DNA from: Treponema sp. | GTDB taxonomy: Bacteria > Spirochaetota > Spirochaetia > Treponematales > Treponemataceae | NCBI GenBank assembly: GCA_017464425.1 | Contig: JAFUDX010000030.1 | Location: 41,999 to 105,998 of the forward strand | Direction: 5' to 3' | Length of the DNA stretch: 64,000 nt | Shown here: one piece after another, positions 34,457 to 43,126 of the stretch | How the letters are laid out: every line of letters begins with the position of its first letter | Position numbering within the stretch: position 1 is the stretch's first letter | Notes under the pieces: generated by a model | Databases searched by the model: none | What the model was told of the DNA's origin: nothing | Seen by the model: only the letters and a program-made list of their open reading frames with translations | Program-made: the position numbers and the translations under genes

Positions 34457-34462
34457 TATACT
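34457..34462 (+). promoter_or_regulatory. -10 box of sufS, start codon 6 nt downstream
   Basis: TATACT at 34457-34462; a weak TTCTCA lies 17 bp upstream. The sufS ATG at 34469 has no Shine-Dalgarno, so a leaderless transcript is predicted. Confidence 0.45.
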
Positions 34463-34468
34463 TCTTTT

Positions 34469-35710
34469 ATGAACAAATTCCGAAATGATTTTCCGCTTTT
34501 TAAGGCGATTGATGAAAAAAATTCTGTCGATAACTCAGGGCTTGTTTATTTGGACACGGCGGCAACGGCTCAGCGACCCTACATCGTTTTGAACGCGATG
34601 ACTCATTTTTATGCCACTCAGAACGCAAATCCCCTGCGCGGCTTGTACTCTTTGAGCGAGCGGGCAACGAAGGCGTATGAGGATGCGCGAGAAACGGTCG
34701 CAAAATTCATCAACGCGCCGTCAGCAAAGGAAATCATTTTTACGCGGAACACTTCGGAAGGATTGAACCTTATCGCGAACACTTACGGAATAGCGCATGT
34801 GAATGCGGGAGACGAAATCGTCATCTCGATTATGGAGCATCACTCGAACATTCTCCCCTGGCAGTACATTCGTGACACAAAGGGCGCGGTCTTAAAATTC
34901 ATGTATGTCGATAAGGAAACGGGCGAAATCCCCGAAAGCGAGTACGCAAAAATCACGCCGAAGACAAAAATCGTCTCGCTCACGCATGTGTCGAATGTCT
35001 TGGGAACGACGAACCCAATCAAAAAAATCGCCGAGATTGCGCACAAAAACGGCGCGGTCATGGTGGTGGACGGGGCGCAGTCAACTCCGCATATCAAAGT
35101 CGATGTGCAGGATTTGGGCGCGGACTTTTTTGCGATGAGCGGGCATAAACTCTGCGGTCCTATGGGAATCGGTGCGGTGTGGGGCAGACTGGAACTTCTT
35201 GAAGCCATGCCACCGTTCTTGCGCGGCGGCGAGATGATTGAATATGTCACCGAAGAAAGCGCGACTTGGGCGGAAGTGCCGCACAAATTCGAGGCGGGCA
35301 CGGTGAGCGCGGGCGACGCGGTGGGAATGGCGGCGGCAATCCGCTACATTCAGTCGGTCGGCTTGGACACAATCACTGAGCACGACAACGCTCTTGCTGT
35401 TCGTCTCATCGAGGGAATGAAAAAAATCCCGCATGTGAACATCATCGGAAACAAAGACGGCACAAAACGGTGCGGAATCGTCACTTTTACGGTGGACGGC
35501 GTTCACCCGCACGACATCGCCACGCTTTTGAGCGAGGAAAACATCGCAATCCGCGCGGGTCATCATTGCGCGCAGCCGCTCGGAGCGTATCTCGGAGAGC
35601 CAGCCACCGCACGGGCAAGCCTTTATTTCTACAACACCGAAGAAGAAATCGACGCGCTTCTTGAAAATGTGGCGAAACTCCGAAAATGGAGCGGGTTTAG
35701 CGACAGATGA
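34469..35710 (+). CDS. sufS: Cysteine desulfurase, SufS type
   Basis: A PLP enzyme that removes sulfur from cysteine and passes it as persulfide to Fe-S cluster assembly. The 413-residue product has YLDTAATAQRP, HHSNILPW, VDGAQSTPH, the PLP lysine in MSGHKLCGPMGIG and the persulfide Cys in AGHHCAQPLG. The block around the Cys is like group II (SufS) enzymes. The usual partners (sufBCD, sufU) are not adjacent, so the operon is split or the enzyme works alone here. Confidence 0.94.
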   Translation: MNKFRNDFPLFKAIDEKNSVDNSGLVYLDTAATAQRPYIVLNAMTHFYATQNANPLRGLYSLSERATKAYEDARETVAKFINAPSAKEIIFTRNTSEGLNLIANTYGIAHVNAGDEIVISIMEHHSNILPWQYIRDTKGAVLKFMYVDKETGEIPESEYAKITPKTKIVSLTHVSNVLGTTNPIKKIAEIAHKNGAVMVVDGAQSTPHIKVDVQDLGADFFAMSGHKLCGPMGIGAVWGRLELLEAMPPFLRGGEMIEYVTEESATWAEVPHKFEAGTVSAGDAVGMAAAIRYIQSVGLDTITEHDNALAVRLIEGMKKIPHVNIIGNKDGTKRCGIVTFTVDGVHPHDIATLLSEENIAIRAGHHCAQPLGAYLGEPATARASLYFYNTEEEIDALLENVAKLRKWSGFSDR

Positions 35711-35779
35711 TAAAATGCACTTTTATGCAAAAATATTGAAAATTCTAGCGTTTTTATGAATATTTATGCATTATTTTAA

Positions 35780-35808
35780 TTGACACTGAATATTTCAATA
35801 GATAAAAT
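35780..35808 (+). promoter_or_regulatory. Near-consensus sigma-70 promoter, start codon 9 nt downstream
   Basis: TTGACA (35780-35785), 17-bp spacer, TAAAAT (35803-35808). The start codon at 35818 leaves a leader of 0-3 nt and there is no Shine-Dalgarno. This is the clearest leaderless candidate in the window. Confidence 0.85.
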
Positions 35809-35817
35809 ATTTTTATT

Positions 35818-37107
35818 ATGTTAAATCCATTGGCACAAGAATTGAACGACACTCTTCGGGGGACAGTTGCCGGAGAACTTTTATCTGATTTAGGAACTCG
35901 CATTTTCTTCCCGCGCGGAATTATTTCTCAGGGGGGCGAGGCAAAGCAGTTCGGTAAACTTGCGAATGCTACTATCGGCACTACCATTATCGATGGCAAG
36001 CCTGCTGCTCTTCCTTCAATCCAGAACTTCGCGCCACAGCTTTCAGCGAGCGAACTTGTTGCATATGCGCCTACAGCAGGGCTTCCTGACTTGCGCAAAA
36101 AATGGAAAGAACTCATGCTCAAAAAAAATCCGTCTCTGGCAGGCGTGGCAACTTCAAATCCTGTGGTCGTTCCTGGTCTTACGGCTGGTATTTCATATCT
36201 TTCTGACCTTTTTATTGATGAACAGCATCCGCTTTTGGCGGCAAATCCATCATGGGACAATTATTCACTCATTGTGGAAACTCGGCGTGGCTCTGAGCTT
36301 CACACATTCAATATGTTCAAAAACAATGGGTTTGACCTTGAATCATTCCGAACTGCCTTTGCAATCGAAGCGAAGTCAGGCTCGGTGCGTGTGTTGCTCA
36401 ACTTTCCGCAGAATCCAAGCGGATATTCGCCCACAAACAGCGAGGCTCAGCAGATTATTTCTGTCATAAAAGAATTTGCCGAAAAGGGCACAAAAATCAT
36501 CGTATGGGATGACGATGCATATTTTGGCCTCAACTACGAAAAAGATATTTATCCTCAGTCTCTGTTCGCGGAATTTGCCAATTTGCACGAAAATGTTCTT
36601 GCGGTCAAAATTGACGGACCCACAAAAGAAGACTTCGTGTGGGGCTTCCGCTGTGGTTTCCTTACCTTTGGCGGAAAGGGCATGAGCGATGAGCAGTATC
36701 TTGCTTTGGAGAAAAAATTGATGGGATTGATTCGCTCTTCTGTGAGCTGTTCTTCAACTCCCAGCCAGTCAATTTCGCTCAAAGCGTTCGGAGATTCTCA
36801 CATTGAATCAGAAAAGGCGGCTTTCCGTCAGGTTCTTGAGGCACGGTATAAAAAAGTCCGTGCGTTCGTTGATTCTCATACATCGAGCGTGCTTGAGGCA
36901 CTTCCATTCAATTCGGGCTACTTTATGAGTTTCCGCACAAAGTGTGATGCTGAAGAATTGCGCCTTAAAATCCTGCATGAAAAGCAAATCGGCACTATTT
37001 CAATCGATTCTTCCACGCTTCGTGTTGCCTTTAGTTCCGTTGATGAATCAAAAATCGATGAAGTGTACACCGCGATTTATGAAACTGCGGAAGAATTTGC
37101 AAAATAA
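35818..37107 (+). CDS. Class I/II PLP-dependent aminotransferase
   Basis: A 429-residue PLP enzyme of fold type I. It shows the pattern YAPTAGLPDLRKKWKELM, VVVPGLTAGISYLSDL, NPSWDNY, NFPQNPSGYSPT, IIVWDDDAYFGLNYE and, around the Schiff-base lysine, NVLAVKIDGPTKEDFVWGFRCGF. It resembles aspartate/aromatic aminotransferases found in spirochaetes and clostridia; the substrate is not clear. It starts the transcript from a near-consensus promoter and is followed by a strong terminator. Confidence 0.85.
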   Translation: MLNPLAQELNDTLRGTVAGELLSDLGTRIFFPRGIISQGGEAKQFGKLANATIGTTIIDGKPAALPSIQNFAPQLSASELVAYAPTAGLPDLRKKWKELMLKKNPSLAGVATSNPVVVPGLTAGISYLSDLFIDEQHPLLAANPSWDNYSLIVETRRGSELHTFNMFKNNGFDLESFRTAFAIEAKSGSVRVLLNFPQNPSGYSPTNSEAQQIISVIKEFAEKGTKIIVWDDDAYFGLNYEKDIYPQSLFAEFANLHENVLAVKIDGPTKEDFVWGFRCGFLTFGGKGMSDEQYLALEKKLMGLIRSSVSCSSTPSQSISLKAFGDSHIESEKAAFRQVLEARYKKVRAFVDSHTSSVLEALPFNSGYFMSFRTKCDAEELRLKILHEKQIGTISIDSSTLRVAFSSVDESKIDEVYTAIYETAEEFAK

Positions 37108-37126
37108 AACAATGTCACACGGATTG

Positions 37127-37150
37127 GGGATTCCTACGGAATCCCTTTTT
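37127..37150 (+). terminator. Rho-independent terminator after the aminotransferase
   Basis: An 8-bp perfect stem GGGATTCC (37127-37134) and GGAATCCC (37138-37145), 3-nt loop TAC, then TTTTT. Confidence 0.85.
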
Positions 37151-37217
37151 AGACTTTTTCTTGTAATTTTGAGTTAGCAAAATTGAATCCGTGTGATAAA
37201 TATGGTGGAAATTCAAT

Positions 37218-38480
37218 TTGAAAAGATTATTTCGTTTTGTAGTTCAGTTTTTCTTTTTTCTTTCTTCCTTCTTTCTTTTTATCTCTTGCGGTGAGTCTCG
37301 TCCTGTCGTGATTTGGACAGATCGGCCTGAAATTGTGTCGTATGTTGAATTCTTCAATGTGGCGCAAAATAAGGCAAAGGCTGTTGTTGTCTACAAAGAT
37401 AAGCTTGCCTCTTCGCTGCCGCCCGCAAAGGATGAGCAGAATCCTGACATCGTAATCGGCTCGTTTTTGCGGAATGCTCGAATCAAAAAGAATTTTGCCT
37501 CGCTTGACCGTGTGTTTAATCGGCGTGGTATAAATCCATCGTCACTGTATGCGCCGCTTCTTGAATACGGAAAAATCAACGGACGGCAGTATTTGATACC
37601 AGTGAGTTTTAATGTTCCGACGATTATTTTTTCTGGCAAAAATCAGAATTTGGTCGGCGAGAATATGCTCATTGATTCAGACAAGATTTGTGATTCGGGC
37701 AGTCTGTTCAATCAAAAATCAAAAGACGAAATTTTTGTAAAGATGGGATTTGCTCCTTCTTGGAATGCCGCGTTTATGTTCCATGTCGCTAAAATGAATG
37801 GCGCGGAATTCGCAGAAAAGGCAACGAGTTTTTCATGGAATGCTGATTCTCTTACTTCGTCTATTGAATATCTGAAATCATGGAGCCGTGAAAAAAACGG
37901 TGGTACGAGCGCGGAGCAGGATTTTTCTTTTAAATATCTGTACATGCCGGATTATAAACTTGTCAATTCTGATCGCTGTCTTTTTGCCTACACGAAAAGT
38001 GATGGTTTTTTCAACATCTCTTCGGAACAAACTGAAAATATTTCGTTCCGCTGGTTTTCAAAAGACGGAAAAATTTTTGTGAATGATGACCTTGCGTCTC
38101 TTGCGCTCTACCGAAAGACAAAAAATGCTGGGAAGGCCTACGAATTCATTACCTGGTTTTTTTCTGAATCTACGCAGAAAAACCTGCTTGAGCGGGCCAT
38201 GAGAATGAACCTCGATACCAATACATTTGGAATCTGCAACGGCTTTTCTTCAATAAAAACAGTGAATGAACGCGTTTTCCCTTCGTACTACAAGAATTTG
38301 CTCGGCAATTTGCCTGCGGAATCGTCTTTGGTGGCTCCGCTTTCGCTTCCTGCGCGATGGGAAAGCCTCAAAGAGCGCGTGATTATTCCGTATCTCGTCG
38401 ATGCGACAAACACTGATTCAGAATCTGCGGTAAAATCCATAGATGAAAGAATTTCAGTGTGGCGAAACCAATTCAATTAA
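37218..38480 (+). CDS. Extracellular solute-binding lipoprotein
   Basis: A 420-residue lipoprotein with a hydrophobic signal peptide and lipobox FISC (Cys24). The mature part has the type 1 periplasmic binding pattern of ABC sugar-type transporters: PVVIWTDRPEIVSYVEFFN, NPDIVIGSFLRN, LIPVSFNVPTIIFS and YRKTKNAGKAYEFITWFFSE. No permease or ATPase genes are adjacent, so the partner is elsewhere. The start is TTG at 37218, preceded by GGTGGAA at good spacing; no ATG or GTG in frame gives the signal. Confidence 0.82.
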   Translation: MKRLFRFVVQFFFFLSSFFLFISCGESRPVVIWTDRPEIVSYVEFFNVAQNKAKAVVVYKDKLASSLPPAKDEQNPDIVIGSFLRNARIKKNFASLDRVFNRRGINPSSLYAPLLEYGKINGRQYLIPVSFNVPTIIFSGKNQNLVGENMLIDSDKICDSGSLFNQKSKDEIFVKMGFAPSWNAAFMFHVAKMNGAEFAEKATSFSWNADSLTSSIEYLKSWSREKNGGTSAEQDFSFKYLYMPDYKLVNSDRCLFAYTKSDGFFNISSEQTENISFRWFSKDGKIFVNDDLASLALYRKTKNAGKAYEFITWFFSESTQKNLLERAMRMNLDTNTFGICNGFSSIKTVNERVFPSYYKNLLGNLPAESSLVAPLSLPARWESLKERVIIPYLVDATNTDSESAVKSIDERISVWRNQFN

Positions 38481-38588
38481 AAAATTACGGCCCGTGCAGG
38501 GGGCACTTCCTTTTTTTCTAATCATTTTTCCTCATACTCCGATAATGTAACTAGATAAAAAGTTGGGTGGGAGCCTGGAGGTGAGATT

Positions 38589-38981
38589 ATGGTAAACGGA
38601 ATTTCATTGAACGCAAATAGCTATAATTATACGAGCGTAATCTCTGGTGGTCAGGGAAAATTGTATGTGCCGGTCTCACAGTCGAATGTTATTTACGCTC
38701 ATTTTGATCATGTGACTGGCGTTGCGGCCAAACCAAATCAGCAGGGCGTTCCGATTTCTAAAATTCAAATTCTTAATTCTCTTTTGAATCAGCTTATTTC
38801 TATGAAAAGTCAGCCGAAACTCAATGTTGCCCCAGAAAACATGGACGACTCACAGCTTGACGCACTGATTCAAAGCACGCAGTCAAAAATCCAGACGAAT
38901 GTGCAGATGGCTCAGGCAACTGGCTATGGATTGGCAGGCGTTGCGCCCGAAGCAGGGGCTGTCTTTTCTTTGGATGTTTAA
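38589..38981 (+). CDS. Small conserved protein of unknown function
   Basis: A 130-residue soluble protein without signal or membrane helix (MVNGISLNANSYNYTS..., SNVIYAHFDHVTGVAA, ISKIQILNSLLNQLISM). The middle and end are helical (LDALIQSTQSKIQTNVQMAQ). GGAGGTGAG precedes the ATG. The stop overlaps the stop of the convergent pcrA gene. I recognise a treponemal look (possibly flagellar or secretion related) but no motif that would name it. Confidence 0.65.
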   Translation: MVNGISLNANSYNYTSVISGGQGKLYVPVSQSNVIYAHFDHVTGVAAKPNQQGVPISKIQILNSLLNQLISMKSQPKLNVAPENMDDSQLDALIQSTQSKIQTNVQMAQATGYGLAGVAPEAGAVFSLDV

Positions 38982-41068
38982 AAACCTGGAACTTTCGGAG
39001 CGGTAAATCTCTTTTTCATCTGCTGGAGCAGGTCGATTGCCATGTCCGCGCTCACTTCTTTTTGCGGCTCGTGGTATTGTACTAAGTGCGGCGGAATTTC
39101 GTCCAAAAAACGGCTCGGCTGGCTTTCGACAGCGGAATTCTGCCTTCTGCGGCTTCGGCAAGATGAAATCAACAGTTTGTCACGGGCGCGGGTGATTGCC
39201 ACATAGAAAAGCCGGCGTTCTTCTTCCACAGCCGCGTCTCCGCCCTCGTCAACGGCTCTTCCGTGTGGAATCAAGCCTTCCTCAGCCCCTGCGATGAACA
39301 CCACAGGGAATTCCAAGCCTTTTGATGCGTGAATCGTCATCAAGTTCACTTTGCCCAAGTTTTCGTCGTCGTCCATGTCGTCGCGCGAGAGGAGCGTGAT
39401 TCGGTTCAGGTAATTGTAGAGCGTGGCGTCTCCTGAATCGGGGTTGTTTTCCCAGCGCTCGATTGAGCCAATGAGACTTTCTATGTTCAGCATTTTGAAG
39501 CGAGCGGCTTTCTCGGACTTTGGGTTTTCGCCAATCAGGTAGTCCATGTAGCGGATATTTTCGACCATCGTGCGCACTTTTTTTGCCAAGCCGTGACCGC
39601 CGAGCATTGATTTGTTGCCCTCGATTATTTCCGCAAAGGCTTTGAGATTTTGCTTCGTGCTTTCGGAAAAATCCTCATCGTCAAAGTCAGAATACTTGCT
39701 GTCTTGGGACGTCGTGCCGCCAGCCATAAACAAATCCGCTTCGTTGTCGCCCACTTCTAAAAGTGCGTTGATTGCTTCCCAGAGTGAGCATGAGAGATTC
39801 TTTGCGATTTCGTTGAGTTTTTCGATTGTTGCCCGACCGATTCCGCGACGGGGCGTGTTTATGATTCGGAGCAAGTTCACATCATCGTCGTGGTTTGCGA
39901 TGACGCGGAGATAAGAGATAATGTCTTTGATTTCCTTTCGCTGGAAAAAGCTCGTGCCACCGCTCATCGTGTAGGGAATGTTTTCCGCCAAAAAAGCCTC
40001 TTCGATTGCACGAGACTGGGTGTTTGCCCGCATGAGCACGCAGAAGTCGTCGTATTTGCGTTTTTCTGAAATCGCGGTGGATTGGATTGACTCCACGATG
40101 AATGCCGCCTCAGCCGTTTCGTTTTCGGGCATGTAGATTTCGATTGGTTTTCCGTCGCCGTTTCCGCTCCAGAGTTCCTTGTCCTTGCGGTTCGTGTTGT
40201 GCTTGATTACGCCGTTCGCCGCCGCAAGAATCGTGCCCGTTGAGCGGTAATTTTGTTCAAGGCGGATTTCTTTGACATCTTTGAAATCTTTTTCAAAATT
40301 CACGATGTTCTGATAGTCCGCTCCCCGCCATGAGTAAATCGACTGGTCATCGTCACCGACCACGGCGACATTGTTCTCGGCAAGAAGGCGCATGAATTCA
40401 TACTGCTGGTGGCTCGTGTCCTGAAATTCGTCCACCATGATGTACTTGTAGCGGTCTTTGTATTTTGCGAGCACTTCGGGGAATTCGCGGAAAATTTTTA
40501 TGGGAAGCGTGATGAGGTCGTCAAAATCGACCGCGTTGTAGAGCTTTAGCCCTTCCTGATAGCCTTCGTACAGTTCTTTGTACATTTCGTTTTCGATTGT
40601 CCAGTGCTTGCGCCCCGTTTTGATGTCAGAAATGAGAATGCCGACTTGGTAGACATCAAGTGCCTCTGGAGAATAACGCAACTCGCGCCCCGTTTCCTTA
40701 ATGAGCGCGTTTCTGTCGGTCTCGTCGTAAATCGAAAAATTCTCGCGGTAGCCCAAAAGACCGATTTCCTGCCGCAAAATGCGCACGCCGAACGCGTGGA
40801 AGGTGGACACAGTGAGAAGCGGAAGTTTTTTGCCTGTGAGCTCTTTGATTCGCTCGCTCATTTCCTTTGCCGCCTTGTTCGTGAAGGTGAGGGCAAGAAT
40901 CGCGCTCTGTGGAACGCCCGCGTCGAGCATGTGGGCGATTCGGAAGGTAATCACGCGCGTTTTTCCGCTCCCCGCGCCTGCAATAATGAGAATCGCGCCG
41001 TTAATCGTCATGACGGCTTCGTACTGCTCCGGATTCAGCTCGTTTTTTAAATCAGAAAGGTCAGTCAT
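38978..41068 (-). CDS. pcrA: ATP-dependent DNA helicase of the UvrD/PcrA family
   Basis: A superfamily 1 3'-5' DNA helicase acting in repair and in removing recombination and replication blocks. The 696-residue product shows motif I (AGAGSGKT at about 31-38), Ia (LTFTNKAAKEM), II (VDEFQDTSHQQ), III (VVGDDDQSIYSWRGA), IV (LEQNYRST), V (LMTIHASKGLEFPVVFIAG) and VI (LFYVAITRAR). It is a little shorter than UvrD (720). An identical -10 box (TATAAT, 41080-41085 on the minus strand) precedes the start by 11 nt. Confidence 0.95.
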   Translation of the reverse strand: MTDLSDLKNELNPEQYEAVMTINGAILIIAGAGSGKTRVITFRIAHMLDAGVPQSAILALTFTNKAAKEMSERIKELTGKKLPLLTVSTFHAFGVRILRQEIGLLGYRENFSIYDETDRNALIKETGRELRYSPEALDVYQVGILISDIKTGRKHWTIENEMYKELYEGYQEGLKLYNAVDFDDLITLPIKIFREFPEVLAKYKDRYKYIMVDEFQDTSHQQYEFMRLLAENNVAVVGDDDQSIYSWRGADYQNIVNFEKDFKDVKEIRLEQNYRSTGTILAAANGVIKHNTNRKDKELWSGNGDGKPIEIYMPENETAEAAFIVESIQSTAISEKRKYDDFCVLMRANTQSRAIEEAFLAENIPYTMSGGTSFFQRKEIKDIISYLRVIANHDDDVNLLRIINTPRRGIGRATIEKLNEIAKNLSCSLWEAINALLEVGDNEADLFMAGGTTSQDSKYSDFDDEDFSESTKQNLKAFAEIIEGNKSMLGGHGLAKKVRTMVENIRYMDYLIGENPKSEKAARFKMLNIESLIGSIERWENNPDSGDATLYNYLNRITLLSRDDMDDDENLGKVNLMTIHASKGLEFPVVFIAGAEEGLIPHGRAVDEGGDAAVEEERRLFYVAITRARDKLLISSCRSRRRQNSAVESQPSRFLDEIPPHLVQYHEPQKEVSADMAIDLLQQMKKRFTAPKVPGF

Positions 41069-41087
41069 AGGGAAATTTGATTATACT

Positions 41088-41163
41088 TTAAATTCCTCAC
41101 AGAGTACACAGAGTGCACAGAGATTTTTTTAACTTTCATTTTTCAATTTTTAATTTCTTTGGT
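41088..41163. repeat. CTCTGTG words and TTTTCAATTTTT words between pcrA and folK
   Basis: AAATTCCTCACAGAGTACAC and AGTGCACAGAGATTTTTTT followed by CATTTTTCAATTTTTAATTT. The first part matches the left arm of the CTCTGTG family; the second matches the AAAATTGAAAA family in reverse. Confidence 0.6.
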
Positions 41164-41188
41164 ATACTGAGTTACATGAGGGGGCTGT

Positions 41189-41734
41189 ATGATTGTTGTG
41201 CTTGGCTTGGGGTCGAATAAAAGTTTTGCTTCTCTTGAACCGCTTGAAATCCTTGCGCGCGCGTGCCAGCGGCTTTCATCTGTGTTTTCGCAGTTTTCTG
41301 TTTCTTCAGTCTACCGTACAAGGCCGATGTATGTCGAAAATCAGGCGTGTTTTTACAACATGGCCGTTTGTGGCGAAACGGAGCTTTCTGCTCATGCGCT
41401 GCTGGCGAAAATCCATGAAATTGAAGCGGAATTCGGTCGGAACCGAGAGCGCGAGATTCGTAACGGTGAGCGAAGCCTTGATATTGATATTGAACTTTAC
41501 GGAAACGAAGAAATTCATTTTGTGGATTCTTGTGACTCGATGAAAAATCTTGAGATTCCGCATCCCCGAATTGCAGAGCGGGCTTTTGTTTTGATTCCGT
41601 TGCTTGAAGTTTTGCCAAAATCTGCCGATATTCAAAAGAGAGATTTTTTAGAGCAATCTCTTGCACACATCGGAAATCAGGGAGCTGAAAAACTTCTTGA
41701 TTCACTCGAATTTGCAAAACTGGTGACTACATAG
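41189..41734 (+). CDS. folK: 2-amino-4-hydroxy-6-hydroxymethyldihydropteridine pyrophosphokinase
   Basis: HPPK transfers pyrophosphate from ATP to hydroxymethyldihydropterin in folate synthesis. The 181-residue product has LGLGSNKSFASLE, SSVYRTRPMYVENQACFYN, the catalytic loop FGRNREREIRNGERSLDIDIELYG and IPHPRIAERAFVLIPLLEV. No other folate genes adjoin; it leads the scpA-scpB-rluB group, with scpA 9 bases downstream. Confidence 0.93.
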   Translation: MIVVLGLGSNKSFASLEPLEILARACQRLSSVFSQFSVSSVYRTRPMYVENQACFYNMAVCGETELSAHALLAKIHEIEAEFGRNREREIRNGERSLDIDIELYGNEEIHFVDSCDSMKNLEIPHPRIAERAFVLIPLLEVLPKSADIQKRDFLEQSLAHIGNQGAEKLLDSLEFAKLVTT

Positions 41735-41743
41735 GGGCAGAAT

Positions 41744-42535
41744 ATGGACGAGCAGGCTATCTCACAGACAGAAAGCGAAACAGAAATTGATGAATCTGAC
41801 TCAAAATCGAAACGGCGGTATTCTGTGGGAGAATTTGACGGCCCGCTTGATTTGCTCTGGACTTTGATTCGCGATAATAAAATCAACATCTACGATATTC
41901 CCATTGCGCAGATTACCGAGCAGTTCCTTGAATATCTGGATTATGCGGCATCGTTGGATTTAACTGACTTGTCGGAATTTTATAGCATGGCGGCGAGGCT
42001 TATCTACATAAAGTCAAAGATGATGCTTCCTGTTGAGCTTAAAATGGACGATGACCTTGATTTTGACGACCCGCGCGAAGAATTGGTTGACCGCCTTATT
42101 GAATACCAGCGATTTAAAAAACTCTCTGACCTTATTGAAGAAAAGCAGGATGAAACCGAATGGAATTTCGAGCGGAATAAAATCCAGCGCGTCCTTCCGT
42201 TTGAGGAAAAAGATTTGTGGGAGCGGGTGGACACATGGGATTTGCTTGAGCAAATGCAAAAAATCTTCAAGACGCTGATGAACCAGTATTCTGACCAAAA
42301 AATCCTTGATATTACCGAAGAAATCTCCGTCAATGAAAAAATCACTCTGATGAACGAACTTTTGGAAAAGCACAATGAATGTATGTTTACCGATTTGCTT
42401 GTGCGCAAGGGAAATATTCTCGATGTTATCTGCGCGTTTATGGCGATTCTGGAGGCCGTAAAATTCAAGATGGCGGCAATTTATCAGAACCGCATGTTCG
42501 GTGACATAAAAATCTGCAAGTACAAGGCTGCCTAA
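41744..42535 (+). CDS. scpA: Segregation and condensation protein A
   Basis: ScpA is the kleisin of the SMC-ScpAB condensin that compacts and segregates the chromosome. The 263-residue product shows FDGPLDLLWTLIRDNKINIYDIPIAQITEQFLEYLD near the N-terminus and the kleisin C-terminal winged helix (VICAFMAILEAVKFKMAAIYQN). It begins with an acidic low-complexity head of about 25 residues. It precedes scpB by 46 bases. Confidence 0.95.
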   Translation: MDEQAISQTESETEIDESDSKSKRRYSVGEFDGPLDLLWTLIRDNKINIYDIPIAQITEQFLEYLDYAASLDLTDLSEFYSMAARLIYIKSKMMLPVELKMDDDLDFDDPREELVDRLIEYQRFKKLSDLIEEKQDETEWNFERNKIQRVLPFEEKDLWERVDTWDLLEQMQKIFKTLMNQYSDQKILDITEEISVNEKITLMNELLEKHNECMFTDLLVRKGNILDVICAFMAILEAVKFKMAAIYQNRMFGDIKICKYKAA

Positions 42536-42540
42536 ATTCG

Positions 42541-42569
42541 TTGAAGAAAGTTGGTTGATTCAGTATAAT
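42541..42569 (+). promoter_or_regulatory. Sigma-70-type promoter of scpB
   Basis: TTGAAG (42541-42546), 17-bp spacer, TATAAT (42564-42569). The scpB ATG at 42581 is 11 nt after the -10 box; the leader is about 4-5 nt. No Shine-Dalgarno is seen. It gives scpB and rluB an own promoter inside the folK-scpA-scpB-rluB series. Confidence 0.8.
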
Positions 42570-42580
42570 ATTTCTCGCTT

Positions 42581-43126
42581 ATGGATATAAATCTTGAAAA
42601 AGAAGCGGGGCTTGTTGAGGCCGTTCTTTTCCTCGAAAGCGAGCCGCTTACTGTCGATGCGATTGCGAACATTACGCAGCTTTCAGGCGATGTCGTTACC
42701 CAGACGCTTGAAATCCTCAAAGAAAAATATGAAAATCCAAACTCAGGCATTGCACTTTCGGTAATTACTGGCGGCTATGTTCTTACGCCCAAAAAAGACT
42801 ATTGGGAATCCCTCAAAGAAAAATACGGAAACAAAAACGAGGGCAAACTGTCGCGCTCTGCGCTTGAAGTGCTTTCAATTATCGCATACAAACAGCCGAT
42901 TACACGAGCCGAAATCGAAGCATTGCGTGGCGTTTCTCCCGATAACATGATTCGCCTTTTGATTGAACGCCAGCTTGTAAAAGAAGTCGGTCGCCGCGAC
43001 ACTCCGGGCCGCCCGGTTGAATTCGGAACGACGAAAGAATTCCTTAAATTTTTCCGCCTTAATTCAATTGCGGAGCTTCCGCAGCTTGATGAAAAAGAAG
43101 AAGAGAGGTTCGTCCTTGCTCGATAA
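42581..43126 (+). CDS. scpB: Segregation and condensation protein B
   Basis: ScpB dimer binds the middle of ScpA in the condensin. The 181-residue product has two winged-helix domains: LVEAVLFLESEPLTVDAIANITQL and then LSRSALEVLSIIAYKQPITRAEIEALRGVSPDNMIRLLIERQLVKEVGRRDTPGRPVEFGTTKEFLKFF. The stop overlaps the rluB start by 11 bases. Confidence 0.96.
   Translation: MDINLEKEAGLVEAVLFLESEPLTVDAIANITQLSGDVVTQTLEILKEKYENPNSGIALSVITGGYVLTPKKDYWESLKEKYGNKNEGKLSRSALEVLSIIAYKQPITRAEIEALRGVSPDNMIRLLIERQLVKEVGRRDTPGRPVEFGTTKEFLKFFRLNSIAELPQLDEKEEERFVLAR

Noticed and set aside
38481..38588. Terminator after the solute-binding lipoprotein
   Set aside because: Only a 4-5-bp GTGC/GCAC stem is seen before the T-run, too weak to list.
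43017..43115. Longer rluB starting at ATG 43017 or 43089
   Set aside because: Both starts lie inside scpB and lack a ribosome binding site; the TTG at 43116 has GAGAGG at good spacing and begins just before the S4 domain.
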